Source: Comamonadaceae bacterium
GTDB taxonomy: Bacteria; Pseudomonadota; Gammaproteobacteria; Burkholderiales; Burkholderiaceae
Assembly (NCBI GenBank): GCA_947505995.1
Contig: CANNNB010000017.1
Location: 1-18,727 of the forward strand
Reading direction: 5' to 3'
Length of the DNA stretch: 18,727 bases
Part shown: positions 10,760 through 18,727 of the stretch, piece after piece
Numbering within the stretch: the first letter of the stretch is position 1
Layout: every line of letters starts with the position of its first letter
Made by a program: the position numbers and the translations under genes
The notes under the pieces: model-generated
Told to the model about the DNA's origin: nothing
Database searches by the model: none
The model's input: the letters and a program-made list of their open reading frames with translations, nothing else

Positions 10760-11905
10760 TTATTTGATTTCTTCAGCCAACAGTTTGATGATTTTGTCTG
10801 CGTTGGCAGAGGTTTCAGGAATGCCGTCAGCGCCTTGAACCATAACGGTTGAAATATCGCCCTTGCTGGTCAAGGCAATGCGGTATTTGGCCAATGTTGG
10901 AATGACTTTTTCGCTTGTGAACAGCTTGGCAAAGAAACCTGGTTCTTTGCCTGTGGTGCCTGAGGGCGCATAACGCACAAAGAACACACCTTGGGCACGA
11001 TCACGGTCTTCGACAGTGAAGCCAGTTCGATCAATGGCCACGCCCAATCGTCGCCATGCGCGTTCAAAGCTGTCATTGATTTCGATGGCAGGCAGATTGT
11101 TCTGCTTAATGATTTTGACGCCAACTGGCAGGCTGGTGTTGGGTGTTGCTGTTGCTGATGCCGTGGTTTGGCTGGCCGTTGCTGAACTGGCTGATAGGCT
11201 TTGACCGCCCAATCGCATCATGAGTCGACGTAAAAATTCAATTTCCAATTCAGAGTCAGATACGCGAGGCGACCAAGTTGTGGATTCCTTTGCGGTGGTC
11301 GTGTAGATTTCAGACATGCCCCGGTGTGTGATGGTGATTTCTAAACCATTGGCAGTGCGCTCGACACGCGTGCGGAACTTATCGCGCTCACCGGTTGAGT
11401 AGACAGAATCAAATAATTTGCCGACTGTTTTGCGAATGAAATCTTGTGGCAGTTTGGCTCGATTTTCTGCCCAGTCTGTCTCCATGATGCCCAACTCTGG
11501 TTGGTCAAGTGTGAGAACAAAGCCATTGTCTTTCCAGAATTCACGCAAAGGGTCCCAGACAGCATCGGCATTTTTTTGGATACTCAAGTAGCGTTGAGTT
11601 CCATTGCGAACAATGCGTGCATCACCTGCCTGATTGGCGGCTGTACCAGCATCGTTGGCCGACCGATTGGGAGATCCAGTTGAGGCTGCAATGGCCAATG
11701 CGCTGGTTGAGCCTGCAACCTGGTAGCGTGAATCACGTTTCAATTGCGTGAGATCGGGGGGAACTGCGAGGTTGGGCGCTTGACTGGCACTTTTGTAGTC
11801 AATTTTGCTTTCCTCAAGGCTTGAGCAACCGGTTAAAAAGCAGCTTAGAGCGGTGGCACCAGCCAATGCATTCAAAAAACGAGCAGAAGGGGCAAATCGA
11901 TTCAC
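10760..11905 (-). CDS. bamC: Outer membrane assembly lipoprotein BamC
   Basis: A 381-residue lipoprotein of the NlpB/DapX (BamC) family, a subunit of the BAM complex that inserts beta-barrel proteins into the outer membrane. The start is set at the GTG at 11905 because AAGGA (11917-11913) sits seven bases upstream; a GTG at 11935 would overlap dapA. The signal peptide ends with lipobox LTGC, placing the lipidated Cys at residue 27. The following region (EESKIDYKSASQAPNLAVPPDLTQ) matches the long unstructured BamC N-terminus that binds BamD. Two helix-grip domains should follow, separated by a Ser/Thr/Ala-rich linker around residues 235-260. It is somewhat longer than E. coli BamC (344). Location directly after dapA matches the E. 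coli dapA-nlpB order. The family assignment rests on N-terminal motifs and synteny. Confidence 0.9.
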   Translation of the reverse strand: MNRFAPSARFLNALAGATALSCFLTGCSSLEESKIDYKSASQAPNLAVPPDLTQLKRDSRYQVAGSTSALAIAASTGSPNRSANDAGTAANQAGDARIVRNGTQRYLSIQKNADAVWDPLREFWKDNGFVLTLDQPELGIMETDWAENRAKLPQDFIRKTVGKLFDSVYSTGERDKFRTRVERTANGLEITITHRGMSEIYTTTAKESTTWSPRVSDSELEIEFLRRLMMRLGGQSLSASSATASQTTASATATPNTSLPVGVKIIKQNNLPAIEINDSFERAWRRLGVAIDRTGFTVEDRDRAQGVFFVRYAPSGTTGKEPGFFAKLFTSEKVIPTLAKYRIALTSKGDISTVMVQGADGIPETSANADKIIKLLAEEIK

Positions 11906-11912
11906 AGGGTTG

Positions 11913-11917
11913 TCCTT
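11913..11917 (-). promoter_or_regulatory. Ribosome binding site that fixes the bamC start
   Basis: AAGGA on the minus strand overlaps the dapA stop codon (11918-11916) and lies seven bases before GTG 11905. This good spacing favours that start over the upstream GTG at 11935 and suggests that bamC is translated by ribosomes finishing dapA. Confidence 0.7.
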
Positions 11918-12812
11918 AAATAAGTCCGCTGGCACGCAAGGCAGCTTCTAGCACGGGTTGCTGAGATTTGGAAAGTTCGGTCATGGGCAGGCGCAATGTA
12001 CCACCACACAAGCCCATTCGGGACATGGCCCATTTCACTGGAATGGGGTTGGCTTCAACAAATAAATTTTTGTGGACAGGCATCAACTTGAATTGAATTG
12101 CCATGGCTTCATGAACCTTGCCTGCCATGGCGGCGACGCACAACTCATGCATCAAACGGGGCGCCACATTGGCTGTGACGCTGACATTACCTTTGCCCCC
12201 GCAAAGCATCAAAGCCACTGCGGTGGGGTCATCACCAGAATAAACAGAAAATTCTTTGGGCAGATCACGAATGAGCCACTGTGCGCGTTCAATGTTGCCA
12301 GTGGCTTCCTTAATGCCCACGATGCCTGGCACTTGTGCCAAACGCAAAACAGTGTCGTGCTGCATATCGGCCACGGAGCGGCCTGGCACGTTGTACATGA
12401 TGACTGGCAAATCGGGCACTGATTCTGCAATGGTTTTGAAGTGCTGATACAAGCCTTCTTGTGTGGGCTTGTTGTAATAAGGGACTACTTGAAGTTGGCA
12501 ATCGGCGCCAACGCTCTTGGCAAACTTGGCCAACTCGATGGCCTCGGCGGTAGAGTTTGCGCCGCAACCGGCCATGATGGGCACGCGGCCTTTGGCTTGT
12601 TCAACCGCCACCCGAATGATTTCACGGTGCTCTTCCACATTGACTGTGGGCGACTCGCCGGTGGTGCCCACCACGCAAATGCAATCGGTGCCTTCTGCGA
12701 TGTGCCAATCGATCAATTTTCGCAGGTTGGCGTAATCGACAGAGCCATCTTCCAACATGGGCGTGACCAAGGCGGGAGTGCTGCCAGTAATGGGTTGAAA
12801 AGTTTTCGTCAT
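11916..12812 (-). CDS. dapA: 4-hydroxy-tetrahydrodipicolinate synthase (DapA)
   Basis: A 298-residue DapA, condensing pyruvate with aspartate semialdehyde in the lysine and diaminopimelate pathway, which supplies peptidoglycan. The (beta/alpha)8 aldolase shows T50 and T51 in [12 protein letters not shown]113 in PYYNKP, Y140 in [10 protein letters not shown] with R145, and the Schiff-base lysine K168 in GIKEATGN. The ATG at 12812 gives [19 protein letters not shown]; an upstream in-frame TTG at 12833 would add seven residues and is less likely. No strong ribosome site is visible. It lies 30 bp after the methyltransferase gene and 10 bp before bamC, so these three are probably one operon. Confidence 0.97.
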   Translation of the reverse strand: MTKTFQPITGSTPALVTPMLEDGSVDYANLRKLIDWHIAEGTDCICVVGTTGESPTVNVEEHREIIRVAVEQAKGRVPIMAGCGANSTAEAIELAKFAKSVGADCQLQVVPYYNKPTQEGLYQHFKTIAESVPDLPVIMYNVPGRSVADMQHDTVLRLAQVPGIVGIKEATGNIERAQWLIRDLPKEFSVYSGDDPTAVALMLCGGKGNVSVTANVAPRLMHELCVAAMAGKVHEAMAIQFKLMPVHKNLFVEANPIPVKWAMSRMGLCGGTLRLPMTELSKSQQPVLEAALRASGLI

Positions 12813-12842
12813 GGCGAATGAAAGTAGCGACAAATGAGCATT

Positions 12843-13385
12843 CTAACGACTGCGAAGGCGAAATTGACGCCCCAAATCATTGACTTGACGAACGGCCACA
12901 ATTCGCTGAACAAATTTGGCGGGTAAATCCCAGAATCCATCCTCGTAGGCAATGACACGAAGCGAAGCGCAAGTTTGAAGCAGTTCGCCGGATTTGAGTA
13001 AAAAGTCGGGCCTTGAAGGTTTGCCAATTGTTTCATGACCAAGCGCAAAGGTCTCGTAAATGAGCAGCCCCTCTGGCGCCAAGCATTCCAAAATGCGCGT
13101 CATTAAGGGGCGCCACAAATAATTGGTAACTACCACCACGTCAAAGGTCTGGTCGCTCAAGGGCCATGGGCCGCCTTCTATGTCGGCCTCAATCACCTGA
13201 CCATAGGCACAAGCTTGCGCCAAGCACTCGATCGATTGGTCCACACCCGTGCACTGGTGTCCTAGACCCTGAAAATACTGCATGTGTCTGCCTGCACCAC
13301 AAGCCAGATCTAAGACCTGGCTTTGGGGTTTGGCCAAATGCGACCATCGCTGAACCCAAAGGGAAGGGGTTTCTGTGCCGTGCAT
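12843..13385 (-). CDS. Class I SAM-dependent methyltransferase, substrate unknown
   Basis: A 180-residue small Rossmann-fold methyltransferase. Motif I is VLDLACGAGRHMQYF (24-38), the acidic residue after beta 2 is D49 in TGVDQS, and FDVVVVTNYLWRPLM (81-95) is the strand-4 region, followed by APEGLLIYETFALG. The fold resembles TehB-like or methyltransferase_25/11 families, but nothing in the sequence identifies a substrate. The start at ATG 13385 has AGGAG (13399-13395) nine bases upstream, a good ribosome site. It is probably the first gene of a run with dapA and bamC and diverges from parE across a 135 bp regulatory region. Confidence 0.88.
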   Translation of the reverse strand: MHGTETPSLWVQRWSHLAKPQSQVLDLACGAGRHMQYFQGLGHQCTGVDQSIECLAQACAYGQVIEADIEGGPWPLSDQTFDVVVVTNYLWRPLMTRILECLAPEGLLIYETFALGHETIGKPSRPDFLLKSGELLQTCASLRVIAYEDGFWDLPAKFVQRIVAVRQVNDLGRQFRLRSR

Positions 13386-13462
13386 TTGTCAAAACTCCTG
13401 TGAATCACATGTGCTGTTAAGCGGTCTGACCCGCATGATGCACGATTGTGGCAGTGATGGAC

Positions 13463-13489
13463 ACACTGGACTGTAAATTTATCCAGTGT
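13463..13489. promoter_or_regulatory. Inverted repeat upstream of parE
   Basis: Perfect 8-bp arms ACACTGGA (13463-13470) and TCCAGTGT (13482-13489) surround an AT-rich 11-bp spacer. It lies between the divergent methyltransferase and parE starts, with the right arm over the expected parE -35 position. The size and symmetry fit a dimeric regulator operator. A T-rich stretch follows the right arm, but the position just upstream of parE argues against a terminator. A second partial copy, TGGAC, occurs at 13458-13462. Function is inferred. Confidence 0.5.
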
Positions 13490-13506
13490 TTTATCTGAAT
13501 TCGCAC

Positions 13507-13512
13507 TACAAT
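13507..13512 (+). promoter_or_regulatory. Candidate parE -10 box, near-leaderless start
   Basis: TACAAT (5 of 6 matches to TATAAT) ends eight bases before the parE ATG, so transcription would start at or just before the start codon. No Shine-Dalgarno precedes the ATG (the preceding bases are CTGCGCCC), which is consistent with a leaderless mRNA. No good -35 hexamer is seen at 16-18 bp, which may mean activation through the adjacent inverted repeat. Confidence 0.45.
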
Positions 13513-13520
13513 CTGCGCCC

Positions 13521-15503
13521 ATGGCCACACCTACCTCTGCAAAACCAACTCCTGAATACGGCGAAAGCTCAATACGAGTCCTAAAAGGCTTAGAGCCCGT
13601 CAAACAACGACCGGGCATGTACACCCGAACCGACAACCCCTTGCACGTCATCCAAGAGGTACTCGACAACGCCGCAGACGAAGCCTTGGCAGGTCATGGC
13701 AAGAAAATCAAAGTCACCTTGCATGCCGATGGCTCGGTCAGCATTGAAGACGACGGTCGTGGTATTCCTTTTGGCCTGCATCCTGAAGAAAAAGCGCCTG
13801 TCATCGAATTGGTTTTCACGCGTCTGCATGCGGGCGGAAAGTTCGACAAGGGCAAGGGCGGTGCTTACAGTTTTTCAGGGGGCTTGCATGGTGTAGGCGT
13901 CAGCGTGACCAACGCTTTGGCCAAGCGTTTAGAGGCCAGCAGCTACCGCGAAGGACAAGTGGCTGCATTGGCTTTTTCTGGTGGCGATGTGATTGAGCAA
14001 CTCGTGACGCGCAAAGCTGGTGAGGGAGATCGCAAGCAAGGTACCACTGTGCGTGTCTGGCCCGATGCCAAGTATTTTGAATCGAGTGTCCTGCCCATGA
14101 ACGACCTCACGCATTTGCTTCGAAGCAAAGCAGTGCTCATGCCTGGCGTGATGGTGACCTTGTTGAACGAAAAAACCAAAGAGACCCAAACTTGGCAATA
14201 CAAAGCAGGTTTGCGCGATTACCTCATGCAGACCTTGAATGGCGATCCTGTTATTCCATTGTTTGAAGGTGAAGGATTTGCAGACAGCAACAACGACAGT
14301 TTTGCTGAAGGCGAAGGTGCTAGTTGGGCGGTTGCCTTTACGGATGATGGTCAGCCGGTTCGCGAAAGCTATGTCAACCTCATTCCTACCACCGCAGGTG
14401 GTACGCACGACAGTGGTTTGCGCGACGGTTTGTTTACTGCAGTCAAGAGCTTCATTGAGCTGCACAGCTTGTTGCCTAAAGGCGTCAAGCTCATGCCAGA
14501 GGATGTCTTTGCACGCGCCAGTTTTGTGCTGTCAGCCAAAGTGCTCGACCCTCAATTTCAAGGTCAAATCAAAGAGCGCTTGAATTCGCGTGATGCGGTG
14601 CGATTGGTGTCGAGTTTTGTACGTCCTAGCCTCGAGTTGTGGCTGAATGAGCATGTGGAATACGGCAAGAAATTGGCTGAGTTGGCCATCAAGGCGGCTC
14701 AGCATCGCCAAAAGGCTGGCCAAAAAGTTGAGAAGCGCAAAAGCTCGGGCGTGGCTGTGCTGCCTGGCAAACTCACCGATTGCGAAAGCAAAGACATTGC
14801 CGACAACGAAGTATTTTTGGTAGAGGGCGACTCGGCGGGTGGTAGCGCCAAGATGGGCCGTGACAAACAGTGTCAGGCCATTTTGCCTTTGCGCGGCAAG
14901 GTGTTGAACACTTGGGAGGTCGATCGCGATCGCTTGTTTGCCAACAACGAAATTCATGATATTTCAGTGGCCATTGGTGTCGATCCGCATGGCCCTAACG
15001 ACTCTCCCGATTTGTCGGGTTTGCGATACGGCAAGATTTGCATTTTGAGCGATGCCGATGTGGATGGCTCTCACATTCAAGTGTTGCTGTTAACGCTGTT
15101 TTTCCGCCACTTTCCCAAGCTCATTGAAACGGGCAACTTGTTTGTCGCTCGCCCGCCACTGTTCCGAGTCGATGCACCTGCACGTGGCAAAAAACCTTCC
15201 GCCAAAATGTATGCACTTGACGATGGCGAGTTGCAAAGTATTTTGGACAAGCTGCGCAAAGACGGTGTGCGCGAAGGTGCATGGAGCATCAGCCGATTCA
15301 AAGGCCTGGGCGAGATGAATGCAGAGCAATTATGGGAAACCACGCTAAATCCAGACACCCGTCGTTTATTGCCAGTGCAACTTGGCACCTTGGACTTTGC
15401 ACAAACCGAAAGTTTAATCACCCAGTTAATGGGCAAAGGCGAAGCTGCTGCTCGCCGCGAACTGATGGAGTTGCATGGTGATGACATTGAAGTTGACATC
15501 TGA
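13521..15503 (+). CDS. parE: DNA topoisomerase IV subunit B (ParE)
   Basis: A 660-residue ATPase subunit of topoisomerase IV, which decatenates replicated chromosomes. The GHKL ATPase domain has EVLDNAADEA (46-55), DDGRG (77-81) and SGGLHGVGVSVTNAL (119-133). The TOPRIM domain has EGDSAGG (435-441) and DADVDG (511-516), the metal-binding site, and SRFKGLGEMNAEQLWETT is near the end. It has the ParE length (E. coli 630) rather than the longer GyrB length. The partner parC follows 25 bp downstream, which confirms topo IV rather than gyrase. The ATG at 13521 was chosen because the N-terminus (GESSIRVLKGLEPVKQRPGMYTRT) follows shortly after; there is no ribosome site. Confidence 0.98.
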   Translation: MATPTSAKPTPEYGESSIRVLKGLEPVKQRPGMYTRTDNPLHVIQEVLDNAADEALAGHGKKIKVTLHADGSVSIEDDGRGIPFGLHPEEKAPVIELVFTRLHAGGKFDKGKGGAYSFSGGLHGVGVSVTNALAKRLEASSYREGQVAALAFSGGDVIEQLVTRKAGEGDRKQGTTVRVWPDAKYFESSVLPMNDLTHLLRSKAVLMPGVMVTLLNEKTKETQTWQYKAGLRDYLMQTLNGDPVIPLFEGEGFADSNNDSFAEGEGASWAVAFTDDGQPVRESYVNLIPTTAGGTHDSGLRDGLFTAVKSFIELHSLLPKGVKLMPEDVFARASFVLSAKVLDPQFQGQIKERLNSRDAVRLVSSFVRPSLELWLNEHVEYGKKLAELAIKAAQHRQKAGQKVEKRKSSGVAVLPGKLTDCESKDIADNEVFLVEGDSAGGSAKMGRDKQCQAILPLRGKVLNTWEVDRDRLFANNEIHDISVAIGVDPHGPNDSPDLSGLRYGKICILSDADVDGSHIQVLLLTLFFRHFPKLIETGNLFVARPPLFRVDAPARGKKPSAKMYALDDGELQSILDKLRKDGVREGAWSISRFKGLGEMNAEQLWETTLNPDTRRLLPVQLGTLDFAQTESLITQLMGKGEAAARRELMELHGDDIEVDI

Positions 15504-15528
15504 AGCATAGACATAAATTGAACAGACC

Positions 15529-17898
15529 ATGAACGATCAACCAAGCTTAGACCTTCAAAACAGCGAGTCCGATGACTCACTGAATTTGGCCACCTACGCC
15601 CAGCGCGCCTACTTAGAATATGCATTGAGCGTGGTCAAGGGCCGAGCCTTGCCTGATGTGTGCGATGGTCAAAAACCGGTTCAACGCCGAATTTTGTATT
15701 CGATGTCTCGCATGGGTTTAGGCTTCACGGGCGCCACGGGTGCCAAGCCTGTTAAAAGTGCGCGCGTGGTGGGCGATGTATTGGGTCGCTTCCACCCCCA
15801 TGGCGACCAAGCCGCTTACGATGCACTGGTGCGCATGGCCCAAGACTTCAGTCAACGCTACCCCCTAATTGATGGTCAAGGTAACTTTGGCAGCCGAGAT
15901 GGCGATGGTGCTGCGGCCATGCGTTACACCGAAGCACGTCTTTCCAAAATCACCACCTTGTTGTTGGATGAAATTGACCAAGGCACCGTTGACTTCATAC
16001 CAAACTACGACGGATCTACCGAAGAGCCGCGGCAGTTGCCAGCACGTTTGCCATTTGTGCTGATGAACGGTGCCAGCGGCATTGCGGTAGGTTTGGCCAC
16101 GGAAATTCCAAGTCACAACCTGCGTGAAGTGGCCGATGCGTGCGTAGCACTTATTAAGTCGCCCAAACTTACCGACGAAGAATTGTTTGCCTTGGTCCCT
16201 GGCCCCGACTATCCGGGCGGCGGCCAAATTATCAGCCCTGCATCTGACATTGCAGATGCCTATCGCACAGGACGCGGGTCCCTGAAGGTGCGTGCGCGTT
16301 GGAAAATTGAAGACATGGCTCGTGGTCAATGGCAATTGGTGGTCACAGAATTACCTATTGGCGTGAGCTCTCAAAAAGTGTTGGAAGAAATTGAAGAGAT
16401 CACCAATCCAAAGGTGAAGGCAGGCAAGAAGGCTTTGAGTGCAGACCAAATGCAACTCAAGGCCAGTGTCTTGTCCTTGCTTGACGTGGTGCGCGATGAA
16501 TCAAGCAAAGATGCCGCAGTGCGTTTGGTGTTTGAGCCAAAAACCAGCCGCATTGAGCAACAAGAATTGATCACAGCTTTGCTGGCGCACACCAGCTTGG
16601 AAACTTCTTCTCCCATCAACATGACCTCGGTGGGCATTGATGGCAAGCCGGTGCAAAAGTCTTTGCGTCAAATGATGTTGGAGTGGATTACTTTCCGCCA
16701 ACAAACCATTGTCCGCCGATCTGAGCATCGCTTGGGCAAGGTCATGGACCGCATTCACATTTTGGAAGGCCGTCAACTGGTTTTGCTCAACATTGACGAA
16801 GTGATTGCCATCATTCGACAAAGCGATGAGCCTAAGCAGGCGTTGATCATGCGCTTTAAGCTTAGCGAGCGCCAAGCCGATGACATTCTTGATATTCGCT
16901 TGCGCCAATTGGCCCGTTTGGAAGGCATCAAGATTGAGCAAGAGTTGAAAGAGTTGCGTACAGAGCAAACACAGCTCGAAGAAATTTTGATCAACCCTTC
17001 AGCGCTCAAACGCTTAATGGTGAAAGAGATTGAGCAAGACGCTAAAGCTTTTGCAGATCCTCGTCGTACGCTTATTCAAGAAGAGAAAAAGGCAGTTGCC
17101 GAAGTGAAGGTGGTGGACGAGCCTGTCACGGTGGTGGTGTCACAAAAAGGTTGGGTGCGTGCGCGTCAAGGGCATGGTCATGACGCCAGCAGCTTTGCAT
17201 TCAAGGCTGGTGATGGTTTGTATGACACCTATGAGTGCCGAACAGTCGACACGTTGCTAGCCTTTGGCACAGCCCAAAAAGGCAGTGGCCGTGTTTACTC
17301 GGTGCCTGTGGCGTCTTTGCCTGGTGCGCGTGGCGATGGTCAGCCTGTGACCACGCTCATTGAATTGGAAGCGGGTACTCAAATTGCCCATTACTTTGCA
17401 GGACCAGCAAACGCCACGCTGTTGCTATCAAGTTCAGGCGGCTATGGGTTTATGGCCAATGTAGACAACATGATTTCGCGTCAAAAAGGCGGCAAAGCTT
17501 TCCTCACCCTGGGTGAAGGTGAGTCGGTGTGCGCACCGTCTCATGTCTCGGGTTCAAACGCAACGCCGCAACCTGGCACCTCAGGAATGCTTGCTGCCAC
17601 TCATGTGGCTTGTGCTTCCACCGGTGGCCGTATTTTGACTTTTGAAATCAGTGAGCTCAAGCTGATGGAAAAGGGCGGACGTGGTTTGATGCTTTTAGAT
17701 TTGGAGGCCAAAGATACCTTGGCTGGCGCGGCCGCATACACTCGCAGCGTCAAGTTGACAGGCATTGGTCGTGGCGGTAAAGACCGAGAAGAAACTTTGG
17801 AAATTAGAAGCCTTAACAATGCCCGAGCGGCTAGAGCTCGCAAAGGCAAGGCGGCTGATTTGGGTTTCAAACCCACACAAATTTCGCGTGTGGCATAA
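15529..17898 (+). CDS. parC: DNA topoisomerase IV subunit A (ParC)
   Basis: A 789-residue DNA cleavage and rejoining subunit of topoisomerase IV. The winged-helix catalytic region holds the active tyrosine Y133 in [11 protein letters not shown], after [10 protein letters not shown] (89-98). In the quinolone-determining region the equivalents of E. coli S80 and E84 are Q94 and D98; I believe Gln here is usual for Burkholderiales ParC, not an acquired mutation. A coiled-coil segment spans about 385-520 ([22 protein letters not shown] onward). The beta-pinwheel C-terminal domain begins near 530 and has one GyrA-box-like QKGGKA (652-657). It is likely co-transcribed with parE, 25 bp upstream. The gene ends at a hairpin shared with the convergent response regulator. 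Confidence 0.98.
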   Translation: MNDQPSLDLQNSESDDSLNLATYAQRAYLEYALSVVKGRALPDVCDGQKPVQRRILYSMSRMGLGFTGATGAKPVKSARVVGDVLGRFHPHGDQAAYDALVRMAQDFSQRYPLIDGQGNFGSRDGDGAAAMRYTEARLSKITTLLLDEIDQGTVDFIPNYDGSTEEPRQLPARLPFVLMNGASGIAVGLATEIPSHNLREVADACVALIKSPKLTDEELFALVPGPDYPGGGQIISPASDIADAYRTGRGSLKVRARWKIEDMARGQWQLVVTELPIGVSSQKVLEEIEEITNPKVKAGKKALSADQMQLKASVLSLLDVVRDESSKDAAVRLVFEPKTSRIEQQELITALLAHTSLETSSPINMTSVGIDGKPVQKSLRQMMLEWITFRQQTIVRRSEHRLGKVMDRIHILEGRQLVLLNIDEVIAIIRQSDEPKQALIMRFKLSERQADDILDIRLRQLARLEGIKIEQELKELRTEQTQLEEILINPSALKRLMVKEIEQDAKAFADPRRTLIQEEKKAVAEVKVVDEPVTVVVSQKGWVRARQGHGHDASSFAFKAGDGLYDTYECRTVDTLLAFGTAQKGSGRVYSVPVASLPGARGDGQPVTTLIELEAGTQIAHYFAGPANATLLLSSSGGYGFMANVDNMISRQKGGKAFLTLGEGESVCAPSHVSGSNATPQPGTSGMLAATHVACASTGGRILTFEISELKLMEKGGRGLMLLDLEAKDTLAGAAAYTRSVKLTGIGRGGKDREETLEIRSLNNARAARARKGKAADLGFKPTQISRVA

Positions 17899-17923
17899 AG
17901 CTTTGTCGTTTTAGTTCAAGGCA

Positions 17924-17949
17924 GCAAAGCACCTCAAGAGGTGCTTTGC
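17924..17949. terminator. Palindromic hairpin between parC and the response regulator
   Basis: A perfect 26-bp palindrome with 12-bp arms GCAAAGCACCTC and GAGGTGCTTTGC around AA. It lies 25 bp after parC and 17 bp after the convergent gene's stop. The downstream T runs are poor on both strands (CTCTTCG on plus), so it may stop both transcripts inefficiently or act as an mRNA 3'-end stabiliser. Position favours a bidirectional terminator. Confidence 0.75.
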
Positions 17950-17966
17950 TCTTCGAAAATGAGTCA

Positions 17967-18656
17967 CTATCGCTTAGGTGCAAAATGCATGCGCGGCACA
18001 AACTGGTAAGTAGAGCGCCAGCACGTTGCCAGAAGTTCTTCAGCGCCATGTCGGTGGGTTAACTTCTTGCGCAGTCGCGACACACAAACTTGCAAGCGTT
18101 TGTTGTTGTAAAAGTCAGAGAGACCCCAAATTGCCATTTCTAGGGCATCACTGCGCAAGGCTTGCTCGGGCGCCATGGCCAATTGCGTGAGCAAAACGGT
18201 TTCCATGGCGGTCAGGCCAATGGCATTGTTGGCCGGGCCTGTGAGCAAGGCCCTGACAGGGTCAATGATCCAACTCTTTTGAAGGGTTTGGGGAAGTCTG
18301 GCGGCAAGCCTTTCAATGATGGCGACCAACTCACTGGGATTGAAGGGTTTACTGATGCAAACGTCAGCCCCCGCCGCAATGGCGGCAATGCGCTCTTGTG
18401 GCTCGGTGGCAGGTGCAATCATGACAACACGAACTTCTGGGTGTTTTGCCAGCTTTGCCGCATAGGTTAAGCTTTTTTCACCCAAAGTGAGGGTATCCAG
18501 AACCACAACATCACTGCTTGTTTGGGCGTTGTTTAAGCATAAGTCGTCTGCGACGAGATAGTGATAGCCTTGAATGCCAGCAGTTCGAAGGTGCGCAAGG
18601 ACCTGTTCCGCCAAAGTTGAGTCTTGTTCGACGAAGCTGACGCGGAGAGGTTTCAT
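17967..18656 (-). CDS. OmpR-family response regulator with atypical receiver
   Basis: A 229-residue protein with a REC domain (about 1-120) and an OmpR/PhoB winged-helix DNA-binding domain (about 145-222). The receiver keeps acidic D12, the likely phosphoacceptor D54 in VVVLDTLTLGE, and K103 in ISKPFNP. The conserved Thr/Ser after beta 4 is replaced by Ala81 (VVMIAPA) and the acidic pocket reads EQD, so switching may be altered. The effector domain shows LTAMETVLLTQLA and NNKRLQVCVSRLRKKL, but the usual wing GxGY is RSTYQF. The ATG at 18656 has AGGA eight bases upstream. No sensor kinase is visible, though the window ends 71 bp upstream. It is convergent with parC. Its target genes are unknown. 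Confidence 0.88.
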   Translation of the reverse strand: MKPLRVSFVEQDSTLAEQVLAHLRTAGIQGYHYLVADDLCLNNAQTSSDVVVLDTLTLGEKSLTYAAKLAKHPEVRVVMIAPATEPQERIAAIAAGADVCISKPFNPSELVAIIERLAARLPQTLQKSWIIDPVRALLTGPANNAIGLTAMETVLLTQLAMAPEQALRSDALEMAIWGLSDFYNNKRLQVCVSRLRKKLTHRHGAEELLATCWRSTYQFVPRMHFAPKR

Positions 18657-18660
18657 GGCG

Positions 18661-18719
18661 GAATTCCTACTTAAATGTTTACTTAAGAATTCATAGTAGT
18701 TTGTTTTGTATGCACTTAA
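18661..18719. promoter_or_regulatory. Repeat-rich upstream region of the response regulator
   Basis: ACTTAA (TTAAGT on the gene's strand) occurs at 18669-18674, 18681-18686 and 18714-18719; the first two are spaced 12 bp apart, close to one helical turn. Two GAATTC palindromes (18661-18666 and 18687-18692) bracket the first pair. The region is strongly AT-rich. On the minus strand TACTAT (18700-18695) could be a -10, without a good -35. The direct repeats look like tandem binding sites, perhaps for the regulator itself. This is inference. Confidence 0.35.
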
Positions 18720-18727
18720 TAGTTAAA

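Noticed and set aside
13421..13434. Possible operator GCGGTCTGACCCGC in the methyltransferase-parE gap
   Set aside because: Only 4-bp outer arms match and the inner GTC-GAC pairing is offset, so it is a weaker symmetry than the 8-bp inverted repeat nearby.
15787..15822. Quinolone-resistance-type residue in ParC: Gln at the E. coli S80 equivalent and Asp at E84
   Set aside because: To my knowledge Burkholderiales ParC normally has HPHGDQ, so this looks like a lineage feature rather than an acquired resistance mutation.

Overview
This window looks like a core-chromosome segment of a betaproteobacterium, most likely Burkholderiales/Comamonadaceae. The evidence is the gene order pyrG-kdsA-eno-ftsB, the dapA-bamC pair, the class of ParC (HPHGDQ motif, GSRDGDG loop) and a moderate base composition of very roughly 50% GC. 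A freshwater Limnohabitans-like genome would fit, but the genus is a guess. I see no mobile elements, CRISPR arrays, rRNA, tRNA or phage genes. Coding density is very high, and the longest gene-free gap is about 135 bp.

Layout, left to right. (1) 1-1267, plus strand: the 3' end of a gamma-carbonic-anhydrase-like gene, overlapping hslO (Hsp33). (2) 6724-1274, minus strand: a compact run of pyrG, kdsA, eno, ftsB, pnuC and a NadR-type nicotinamide riboside kinase. It links CTP supply, Kdo synthesis for LPS, glycolysis and cell division, with NAD-precursor salvage added at the 3' end. (3) 6803-8527, plus: coaBC and dut, divergent from pyrG. (4) 9121-8588, minus: a SlyD/FkpB-like FKBP prolyl isomerase. 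(5) 9166-10679, plus: a RoxA/YcfD-type JmjC ribosomal oxygenase, then a structured leader and a small Ala/Pro-rich lipoprotein gene ending at a strong bidirectional terminator. (6) 13385-10760, minus: a SAM methyltransferase, dapA (lysine/peptidoglycan) and bamC (outer-membrane assembly). (7) 13521-17898, plus: parE and parC, both subunits of topoisomerase IV. (8) 18656-17967, minus: an OmpR-family response regulator with a degenerate receiver, convergent with parC across a hairpin.

The genes are mostly well-known housekeeping families, and I found no clear new multi-gene system. The more unusual signals are: the leader upstream of the small lipoprotein gene, with a possible -10, two hairpins and then a terminator-like hairpin before the start codon; pnuC plus the NR kinase joined to the ftsB operon by overlaps, the kinase carrying a C-terminal Cys/His cluster; a KdsA with metal-dependent-class residues; a parE promoter that appears nearly leaderless with an inverted repeat over its -35 region; and the response regulator with TTAAGT direct repeats in front of it. 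All assignments come from reading motifs by eye. No database search was run.
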